From Trichoplax adhaerens (lineage: Eukaryota; Placozoa; Uniplacotomia; Trichoplacea; Trichoplacidae): a stretch of DNA of 64,000 nucleotides. A model generated the notes under the pieces. It saw only the letters and a list, made by a program, of their open reading frames with translations, was not told the DNA's origin and made no database searches. This document shows positions 13,678 to 25,965 of the stretch, one piece after another. Location: NCBI RefSeq assembly GCF_000150275.1, contig NW_002060948.1, positions 5,436,241-5,500,240 on the forward strand. Direction: 5' to 3'. How positions within the stretch are numbered: the stretch's first letter is position 1; each line of letters begins with the position of its first letter. A program made the translations under genes and the position numbers.

Positions 13678-14603
13678 AATGCTATGCCGATACATACGGT
13701 CAAGTTATACTATTACAGATAAGCCATTACAAGGCTTAGGTATGTGCGTACTACCGTAAAAAAACTCGCAGATTATTTACTTGGATCAAATTTTTCTGTT
13801 CTAAACAAACGTATCAAGGAGTACGCAATACTGGAAGCCGTATTTCATCATACAGTACAATGTATGTTACTAGTTAAAATTCTATGACATGCCCATACAG
13901 TACGATACGTTACAGCAGAAGCCTAATGAAGCAAAATGGAATAAAATAAAAATACAAAATACTGATATTGCTCCCTTTAGAATAACGACTAATGTATAAA
14001 AATCAACTCTTGTTATATGTCGATTTTTTATTTTAATGCAAGCTGTAAATCAATTCAAATAAGTTTCATTTTAGGAATTATATGGTTAATTATCACAAGA
14101 TTGAAGTTGCGTATGATCGAGACAATAAAAATTGGATGTGCGTTAAACATAAGTATTAAAGCAGTCGAATAGATACGTCTGTACGAAGGCGACGCAGATT
14201 ATGACTATGACACTGCTGATGATAGCACAAATGATAGCATATCAAGGACCCATAATACTACTGTATAATCTCACATCGATTTCATCATTTATCATGCTAA
14301 GATTGAAATTAAAAAGCAATAGTATGCTTTCAAAGTGCTCTTTACACTAAGGTCTGTAAAGTAACATCGTTCTAAAAATTAAGACATAAATGTAACCATG
14401 TTCACAAAACATTCCCTAATCTTGATTTTAACATGTTATCTTTAAGCCTTGAGAAACGCTTCAATACAAAATTAGAAAAATTACAGAAATTTTTTGTAAT
14501 ATACAGTTGATCATTATATAATAAGGAGTTAGATCATTTTATTGGCATAACGCCTATAGAGTACGAGAGATTAGACATTTAAACAAGGTTTTTATTATTG
14601 AAA
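13678..14603. other. convergent spacer with coding-like islands
   Basis: Lies between the LRRC34 stop and the PEX14 stop. An exon-like island follows a good acceptor at 14074 and runs to a TAA at 14157-14159. It includes HKIEVAYDRDNKNWMC. A second, acidic one ends at a TAA near 14269 and includes LYEGDADYDYDTADD. Neither joins LRRC34 in phase with a donor that I can find. They may be alternative 3' exons, a small unrecognised gene, or relics. Confidence 0.35.
14591..14596 (-). other. candidate poly(A) signal of PEX14
   Basis: On the minus strand this reads AATAAA, only seven bases past the PEX14 stop codon (14604-14606). That implies a very short 3' UTR. Confidence 0.45.
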
Positions 14604-16785
14604 TTATCCATATCTTTCGTCTGCTTCACTTGCAATGCCGTTAATTTCAACATCATTTGACTGTACTTCATGCAATTCCGATGCAGCATCTTCCCGATGA
14701 TTTGTACTTTCATCATCGTTTACTTCGTTGTTGACAGCGGTAAATTTGTTATCAATCTTTTTGTCTATTCCATTTTCAATACCTATTAAGGCAAAACCGT
14801 CAATACATAGGTCATGTTATCAATTAACTTAAAAATGAGTCATGATAAAGAACATTTATATTGTGCAGAAGCGAACAAAATAGCCCTTTCCATTACTTAC
14901 TTCCATTGGTTAACTTGCCTACTTCTGTAGAACTCTTTTGCCAGGAAGGGATTGATGAATTACGTTGAGGCAATTTCGGTGCAGAGGGAAATTGTTGTCT
15001 AGTTGATGACATAGAAATCAATATCAATCATTACTAGGAACATTTTTGATACGATTTTCTAGTCATGGCAGTCCAACATCCATATTTATAGATTTACCTG
15101 CTTAGCATAAGACCTTTAATTGTTGCTAGATCTTTCTTTAACTCGCCAACCACGTGTGATTCAACGTTACCACCCTAACCATTGAACAAAATTTCCATTA
15201 TCTGTAAACGTAACATAAACACTAAGATAACAAATAGTTCAACATCATCATTCAGTCAACCTGATTTAATGGGCCTCTTGTTATCATATCTACTTTGGTT
15301 TGTAAGTCGCTCACGCTATCCTGATATATAAATATTGGAAATAAGATTCATTTTCAATGAAGATGGTCAAGCAATCAATTTTTCAATTCATTATTTTATG
15401 CAATACCTTGACAGATTCTAAAGTTGACTGGAGACCTCCTACTATAGTATAATTTAAAAATTGAAAAGGAATAAGAAAGCGAGCTGAATAACTTTAATAA
15501 CATCTAGCGTAACTTGGGATCTATATCAGCCTACCGGTGATAGCCACATCAGCTCTTAATTCTCCTACGCTTGTTTCGATTCTTCTTAAATGTTCTTTAT
15601 TATCCTTTTGCTGCTTAAACCAAGGCATAATAAATCTCTATATATTGAAATATATTCAATATGAATGCCTGTTTAGTTACTACTGTAGTACAACACCCTA
15701 GCTATAGCTATATTTGTTGTCATAGGGATAGACGATTTGAAATGATTGCCTAGTACAGTGCCTACTTACAGTTATTAACACCTTGATTCCATAAAATGCC
15801 CCTGCAACTAAAGCGGCAATAACTGCAATATCTCTCCATCTGTAATGCCTGGAAGCAATAGCTGCTGTTGTCGGAACGACTTCTTGCGTATTGGGTACAG
15901 CCACAACACTTGCAGGTTGAGTTGGTGATATGGTGGCTTGGTTATTGGTCAGATTTTGAATAGGGCGATGCTAGAAATGATAGCATTTTATGTTGTAGCT
16001 TGTATCATGAAAGCAAATTGGGATAAACTAAGCTGTTGTACAAGTGTCGTGGAATTACCTCATCGCTAGCTGTACCAGATCGATCAATAGCAACTTGTAG
16101 TTCTTTGGCGGTTAAACCTAAAGCGTTGATAAAGTAGAATTGAATTTAATCGTGAAAGTCGTCGATTGCTGTCCACGGTAGGCAAGAGCTTCAACATGGT
16201 ATATTATTAAGGTGAAGTATCACAGTACCTTTTTTGAGTAAAAATGCTTTTCGTTGAGGGAAAGGGCTTTGTCGTACTTTGGGATTTTGAAGAAATTTAA
16301 CGGCAGTTGATATCTAGATGATTGATTGAATGAATACACTGTCAAGGGTATCATCATCAACAAGCTGTTGATGGCGCTACATCCAAGGCAGCAAGTACTA
16401 TGGTGAATACTATCTTGTCCATCTGATGATGATAGTTTAAATGTGCTGTACAGTACTGTATTGGATCGAATAGAATGACGATGAACACCTACTACACTAC
16501 AGTACTACAACTACGGCGTATCCTACCATATTTTCACGAACGGTTTCCGATTGATTGGATGATGGCGTATTGGAGGCAGCTTGTTCTTTTTTTCCTTCTT
16601 CAGCTCCTGGTGTGGCATCCTTGCCACCCTTGAAAATGATTCAACAATTGACTTAGCCTAACGCAGTCTTGTCAATAACAGGCTGCTATTCAGTAAACGA
16701 GTAGACTGTAATACATGCAGATGAATGTCAACGTGCTTACTTCAGATCCTGTCGTTGAAGGAGTCTTGTTTGCTACGTCAGCCAT
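14604..16785 (-). CDS. PEX14: peroxisomal docking protein PEX14
   Basis: Eleven exons on the minus strand: 16785-16741, 16628-16527, 16313-16229, 16117-16059, 15970-15770, 15637-15535, 15441-15407, 15320-15261, 15174-15098, 14998-14901 and 14782-14604. Phases agree, giving about 347 residues (human 377). The start ATG gives MADVANK. Residues about 50-95 form the conserved N-terminal PEX5/PEX19-binding helical domain: [39 protein letters not shown] membrane segment lies at about 145-163, after RHYRWRD. A coiled coil follows, then the family motif [18 protein letters not shown] and SIPSWQ, and an acidic C-terminal tail. PEX14 sits in the peroxisome membrane with PEX13 and receives cargo-loaded PEX5. 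It diverges from PSMC2. An in-frame upstream acceptor for exon 9 would add a stop codon (see findings). Confidence 0.95.
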
Positions 16786-16919
16786 TTTCCTTGCTCAGAA
16801 ATGTGCTCTTGAAGACAGCATCCAAGTTAAAATATCGCGGACTTTAACCTGCCTGGGTGCCCAAATGAAATTTTCAACTGTAAACATCGCCAGCAGCAGT
16901 ACGGCCAAATTTCCGTCAT

Positions 16920-18560
16920 CCGAATACGGTACAGTACAGTACAGTCTATTTGTACAGTACACAGAGGTCATCAGAAGCCATGATTGTGGCCAGTTGGTAG
17001 CCAAGTTCCTTGCCAGTTAGAAGCTAGACATCGGACGCCGACAGTCAGCGAATACCGTGCTTTAGTAGCCCATCTTTGAGTACTTGGCACTAAGTACAGT
17101 ACGGTACCGTACCGTACTATACCGTACCGTACTGTACCGTGCCATACCATACCGTACCGTACCGTGGCATCAACTGCCTCAGGTCGATGAAATACCCCCA
17201 CGTCGACTCCCTTATCAACTCCCCCGTTTAAATAAATAGGGAATAAATAAAAAGGATTTTCTATACAGTCAGTACAGTACAGTACATACTGTACTGTATG
17301 TACTGTACTGTAGATACAGTAGACACAGTATTATACTGTACTGTACAAAGGATGAGGTCAAAAATTGAAAAAATTGATGCAGCACAGTGTACAGTACGAA
17401 TAGACGTACTGTACACTGTAATCAAGGACGTCAAGACTTCGGTACTGGAGTCAGCAAAAACTACTAGAACCGGTCGTACTGCAAGCCTGTACTGTACAGT
17501 ACTGTACAGTGTACTGGTACCGTAGTGTACTAGAGTACTTTACGTACTTTTCTTTCATCCATCTTTCTTTCTTTCTTTTCTTCCTTTCTTTTTGTTGGAA
17601 AAAAGTATAGTACTCTGCTGTACCGTACACTGTATCGTAGTCAAGTCACTCTCTTTTCTCTTGAGTACTGGACCACCATAGTGGTAGTCAAAAACTACAG
17701 TACTGTTGTTGGAGTTTTTTTCTCTCCTGAGTGATTACAGTACTGTATACTGTATCGCACAGTTTAAAGTACTGTAAGAGCGCTTGTTCAGCATTCGCCA
17801 CGATCGTGGGTAAAGTCTAGTACTACCATAGAGGAAGACATACTGTACTGTTACCATAGAGGCAGACATACAGTACAGTACGGTACTTTACTGTTACCAT
17901 AGAGGAAGTCATACAGTACTGTGTACTGTACTATTGTTCCAGCTTTTCTCTCTCCTGAGTGATTACGCTACAGTACAGTATACTGTCTTCTACAGTACAA
18001 AGTACTGTTGACAGGGTCAAAAGTACTGTAAGAGCGCTTGTTCCAGCATTCGCCACGATCGTGGGTGAAGTCTAGTACCACTGTACGGTACTGTACCATA
18101 GAGGCAGTCATACTGTACTGTACTGTTACCTGTCTGCACTGTTGTTGTTCGAGCTTTTCTCTCTCCTGAGTGATTACACTACAGTACAGTATACTGCATT
18201 TTACAGTGTACGATACTGTAGACCAGGGTCAAAAGTACTGTAAGAGCGCTTGTTCCAGCTTTCGCCACGATCGTGGGTAAAGTCTAGAACTACCTGTACT
18301 GTTACCATAGAGGAGTCATACTGTACTGTACAGTACAGTAGTGTTGTTCCAGCTTTTCTCTCTCCTGAGTCATTACAGTACTGTACACTACAGTACAGTG
18401 TACTGTATTACACAGTGTAAAGTACTGGAAGAGCGCTTGTTCAGCATTCGCCACGATCGTGGCTAAAGTCGCATCAATTATTATCAGTGACGAGAGACGA
18501 CGCACAGGCGAAGTGACGTTTCAAAAAATCGACACTACTGTACAAGTACTGCAGTCAGCC
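16920..18560. repeat. palindromic TACTG/CAGTA pentanucleotide repeat region
   Basis: Runs such as GTACTGTACTGTA and their complements CAGTACAGTACAG occur dozens of times. The pentamer has period 5 and contains GTAC, so strand switches create perfect hairpins. A clear case is about 17270-17312, where CAGTA repeats face TACTG repeats. At 17100-17165 the unit changes to CCGTA. Scattered copies occur from about 8.7 to 26.8 kb, but this spacer is the densest cluster. Confidence 0.85.
17690..18475. repeat. four-copy tandem repeat, unit about 190-250 bp
   Basis: A conserved block, AGAGCGCTTGTTC...CATTCGCCACGATCGTGG, recurs near 17778, 18030, 18242 and 18430. A second block, TTTCTCTCTCCTGAGTGATT, recurs near 17715, 17947, 18157 and 18356, with one base changed in the last. 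Unit length varies because the pentamer tracts between the blocks expand or contract. The last copy ends about 200 bp before the PSMC2 start codon. Confidence 0.85.
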
Positions 18561-18677
18561 AGTCAATCGCTAACGTCTTGTTCCTTCAACACTGATCTAC
18601 CAGTCCCTCTAGAACTGTCTACTGTGTTGGCACCATTTTCTTTTTGAAGATCGTGTAAGAAAGATAGAGCAATTAAA

Positions 18678-22152
<3,475 letters not shown>

Positions 22153-23299
22153 AAAGATTAGTCAACGAATAGAGTATACTAGTCAATAACAGTAAACCTA
22201 AAACCGACTTTTAATATAATAGCTCTGGCAGCCTTGTACTATAATTCGTTTGTAAACCAGGTGAACATTATAATTCTTTGCTAATTCTTCATGGTTCATA
22301 ATTTCGATATGTGCGTTGTTTAGTGGTCTTCGCATATTCTTTCATTTCTTATTCAATAAAGTATAACGGCACTTTATTTCATAACTTGTATGCAATCTGT
22401 TGCTACATTGTACAGACTATCTGTTTATGCTTTACATGAATTTCTTTTGATGTACATTAGTCTCTATCTTAGCAATTACCTAAGCAAATCGGACTATACT
22501 CCTCCTCCCTTCAAATTTTGTCTGAATGATATTTTCGTTGCCAGTTTATGGCACTACACAAGACTATACCATACAGGAAATACGAAAAAGTTTTTGGACA
22601 TTTTAGTTCATGATGTTACCCTAGCAACGTAACGTTAATATACCCAGTTTAAATTTGACAGCCTAATAATTAATTCTTACGGTACGAGGGAACTGAGTTA
22701 GCGATAAGATATTCCACCAATACGCCTCCGTATCTTATTCCAAACGGAGGTTTTGAGAGATGTAGTGCTTCTACAGCATAAAAACTCCTTTTTGTACGAT
22801 CGCAATTTTAACGTCAGGTTACTTTTTCTACAGTGTAATAGCGTACAGAGCATGATAACGAATTAAACTGATATCCAAAGATTAAAATGTTTAATTTAAA
22901 CTTTCTTATCTTTTCGTCTATTTTATGTTATTCATTTGTACGCGTACAAAGATAAACAGCTCTACTTTGCAAATTATTACCACCATTTTTAAATCTTTTT
23001 ATTTTTCTCCAATACAGCTTTCAATGGCATCTTCGTACCACTATAGTAAGATATGCGAATATCATATCGAACAAAAACATTCCATAATTTAACTTTCATA
23101 ACATGAACTGGGATGATGATAAATAATTATTACAAGAGGTCGATAACAGTGCTCTAGATATAGGAAAGTTAAAAAATTTAGCATAGTTGTCAGTACATAG
23201 ATAATACTTAAATAAATAAACTAAATGAAACCGTTGTTGAATATATTCGTATGTAATCTTTTAACCAGTACTTCAATTTGATTCGACGATACAGTACCG
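22153..23299. other. intergenic PSMC2 / PAQR, convergent
   Basis: Spacer between convergent genes. A candidate PSMC2 poly(A) signal AATAAA lies at 22355-22360, about 200 bp after the stop. An 80-codon open frame at 22390-22632 has no family character, and I treat it as chance. Confidence 0.55.
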
Positions 23300-24388
23300 C
23301 TATGAATCATCATAAGGCAAGTTATTGTGACCAGTTACATTCTTAGTAGATTCCTTCTTGATATGATACCTCATTAATCCAGCGTTGTAGGCAAATACAA
23401 CGAGCATAAGAAAGTAAGTTGAAAAGATCGTTGGCACAGTTAGATTGGTGGTGTCTATTCGCTCTATAGCATCAGATATCAATGCATCAAGTTGGAACTT
23501 GATCAAAATTAAAGTAAACACATATATCCAATGCCGACTGTGACCAAGTTTATCAAAAGTACCAGGCCAATAGTATTCCGGAAATTTCAAAATGTACGCT
23601 AAGACAATGATACAAAAGAAAACCAATTGCCAAGTAAATAAGGGTAGTGACAACCAATTGCAATCAATGGGTAAGCAAGAAGTAAATCTTAATATAAGGA
23701 AAACATGACTGATTGTTGCCATCCAAAAATAAGTTGACAAGTGAATTGCTCTCAACCAAGTTGCATTGATATTACGTTGGTAATGACTAAGATTTAATAT
23801 GGTAGTGGATAACATTGCCAAAAGAGCAGTTGTGTAAAGATATAGTTGCATGTAAGGGAAAATAGCAGGTCTCGAAAAGTGATACAGAGCTATTGATAAG
23901 CCTACGTAGAATATTGTTGTTGACGATCGATATAGAAACATAACTCTACCTCTCGCTGGTTCAGAAGTTGCTGATAGCAAATGAGAGAGTAACAGAGCAA
24001 TAAAATAACATAAAGCACCACATGCATAACACATCAAGGGATAAGCTCTTCCATCATACCAAAAAGCAACATTGTGTAGATGTTTCACTAGCCTTACAGT
24101 TAAATAGATGCAATTGATGAAGCACAGCCATACGTTGATACAGTCATTGTTGAATGACAAAGTGCTCAAGATACATTCTATCACTGTTAAGTCGCTTTCT
24201 CGATAGCCGTAAATGATATAGGATCGTTGGTAAGGAGCGGTTACTTCGCTGCGATTGTAAGTATTTCTCCATCGATATTTTTGATAATCTCTCCGACAAT
24301 GGGCTAGGCAGCTGGCTACTTTTGCATACCAATCACGTAGACAATTGCGTAACTTGTCTTTCAGGGTCATAATATGGTATAATGGCAT
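23300..24388 (-). CDS. PAQR-family seven-helix membrane receptor, divergent
   Basis: Single-exon gene of 362 codons on the minus strand, ATG at 24388 and stop at 23300. A basic soluble N-terminus precedes the PAQR entry motif SYIIYGYRESD and LSFNNDCINVWLC (family form: GYR..., LFxxHNExxNIWTH). Seven hydrophobic helices follow. The signature FPEYYWPGTFDKLGHSRHW corresponds to the membrane progestin receptor form PERFFPGKFD.IGHSHQ. PAQR proteins are seven-helix membrane proteins with an internal N-terminus that act as progestin or adiponectin receptors, and several have ceramidase activity. The closest subgroup looks like the mPR class (PAQR5-9), but I cannot assign a member. Several usual zinc-ligand positions are changed (see findings). 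No introns, unlike its neighbours. Confidence 0.87.
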   Translation of the reverse strand: MPLYHIMTLKDKLRNCLRDWYAKVASCLAHCRRDYQKYRWRNTYNRSEVTAPYQRSYIIYGYRESDLTVIECILSTLSFNNDCINVWLCFINCIYLTVRLVKHLHNVAFWYDGRAYPLMCYACGALCYFIALLLSHLLSATSEPARGRVMFLYRSSTTIFYVGLSIALYHFSRPAIFPYMQLYLYTTALLAMLSTTILNLSHYQRNINATWLRAIHLSTYFWMATISHVFLILRFTSCLPIDCNWLSLPLFTWQLVFFCIIVLAYILKFPEYYWPGTFDKLGHSRHWIYVFTLILIKFQLDALISDAIERIDTTNLTVPTIFSTYFLMLVVFAYNAGLMRYHIKKESTKNVTGHNNLPYDDS

Positions 24389-25363
24389 TGATTTCGAAAA
24401 GGAAGATAAAAAACTGTTGATAAAATAAAGAAATTAAATTGCTGACGAAACACTTTCAATCAATATCGGAATTTTTTCAGAGTGAATGATTAAAATACTT
24501 AATCCATGAGCACCATGTTGAAGGTTCAATCAGGAGTCCACAAATGAATTCAGCCTTGATTAATCATGATTGTTTGTTGATCAACCACTCGAGTGATCAC
24601 CTTAACATTCATTGGCAGTTCGCTTTAGTCATTACTACAAATAATAGCTAACTTGTCTACGCTGAGCAAAGTAGTAGCCAGTTGAGAAAGATATTCTTTT
24701 GGCGCCTTAGACGATTGTTGGCTTCCTTGATCGTCGTATTAAACTGGAAATCAATTTAAAGTCGATTTTACGTCGTCAATCTCGTCAATTTATAGCTTCA
24801 TTACGTTCGGGAGAAAGGTGTTATTTATCATCCAGAGTAATCTGCTGTACTTTCCTGTAGTTCTGCGCTATTGTATTACTTGATTGATGCTTGTGGTTAT
24901 TCTTCTACTATTTATTAATTCAGTAAAAGCAGTTATTAATGATGATCATCCAGCAAGGAAAGGATTATGTAGGATAGCGTACGCGGGCACCCCTTCGTAT
25001 AATAATACTGACTCAAAAATTGGCGAGGCATGGACGGTTGTGACGGACTATACTGTACTGTACTGTAGAAAAGTTGCATTTAGCACTGTCGAGATTTTCA
25101 ACTTCTGACTAATTTTATGGGAAAAATTTCCAATATCGAGAGAAATAAGAACCCAATTGGCATTCCTGAGTTAGTAGCCTACATATAAATATAGTATTGA
25201 TCTAGTTTGGGCCTGATTTAACTTACACAATTCTATTTTTTCACGGTGCTATGGAAAATAATCAGACTGTACTATATACTACAGTACAGCAGTCGCTTTC
25301 TTTTCTTGCCTTTCCTACCCTTGAACTATACTGTACTGTACGCTGTGTTTATTTTGTTTTCAG
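24389..25363. other. intergenic, with a possible signal-peptide first exon
   Basis: From ATG 24887 an open frame of 73 codons to about 25108 begins MLVVILLLFINSVKA, a plausible signal peptide or membrane anchor, followed by NDDHPARKGLCRIAYAG. It could be the first exon of a gene running into the Death-fold exons downstream. The pentamer TACTG also occurs inside the frame. I cannot decide between an exon and chance. Confidence 0.25.
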
Positions 25364-25965
25364 ATTGCCAAAATCCTTTCTCGAGGTACTTTAAATGATG
25401 AAAAATGCCTATCAATTGCATACCAATTACCTACGGGTACATAAGAATATTTAACTTAATGTAGTTTGTTTAATTATGAACAAGATTCTGAAAGCAAAAT
25501 ATACACAGCTGTACATAGTATCACTACGTACATTGCAGATACACGATTGTGCGTACTGTATCGACTGGACATACTATCTTGCTAAAACTCGTCAAAGGTA
25601 ATCTTAATCATGGACTACTAAACAAAATTTTCAACTGGTCTACACTAGATGACTATTAGCACTGTATGATGTGGGCCAGCGTTCGTTATTTACTATCGAT
25701 TTTGATGACAGGATACAGAACATTGTTATTGGATACATACGGTGTATTGGCAATCACATCGTTTAAATAAATTATTTTATTAAATGTTGGTTACTTTTAC
25801 AGCAAACATACAAATTATAAATTTATATTAAGTTCTTCAATTTCAGCAACTTTGCAGGTTGATATTTTGACAAGCAAGCATTCACTCGATATGTTTCACG
25901 TTAGTGTTGTACTGATCAAGAGGATAGAAACTACTACCGACTGTCCTACAATCGGTGCAGACTAA
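25364..25965 (+). pseudogene. Death-fold domain remnant (two exons, truncated)
   Basis: Two exon-like blocks join in phase: 25364-25436 (good pyrimidine-tract acceptor, donor GTACAT) and 25847-25965 (acceptor TTTCAG). The joined reading contains LNDEKCLSIAYQL, then TLQVDIL and SVVLIKRIETTTDCPTIGA. This follows the layout of Death domains, where helices are followed by a tail of the form W..tt...pTi..L..aL. The frame then stops at 25963-25965. Shifting by two bases there would continue into LTR, which is what the family usually has next. So either the domain is truncated by a small indel or the frame is a chance end. No complete gene could be built around it. Confidence 0.4.

Larger units (their letters stand above)
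16786..18677. promoter_or_regulatory. shared divergent promoter spacer PEX14 / PSMC2
   Basis: A 1.9 kb region between the PEX14 and PSMC2 start codons. Both promoters must lie in it unless a 5' UTR exon is missing from my models. It is crowded with the TACTG/CAGTA pentamer, a CCGTA pentamer run, a CT-rich tract at about 17546-17592 and a four-copy tandem repeat. Open frames here are low-complexity readings of these repeats. Confidence 0.6.

Noticed and set aside
16715-17525. Open frames of 69 to 101 codons on both strands
   Set aside because: They read through the pentamer repeats (YCTV, YGTVRY-type low complexity) and the antisense of PEX14 exon 1.
17690-18475. Possible CRISPR-like array
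   Set aside because: Repeats are long, irregularly spaced and contain microsatellite tracts in an animal genome.
22390-22632. 80-codon plus-strand frame after PSMC2
   Set aside because: It spans the likely PSMC2 3' flank, has no recognisable domain and lies near a poly(A) signal.
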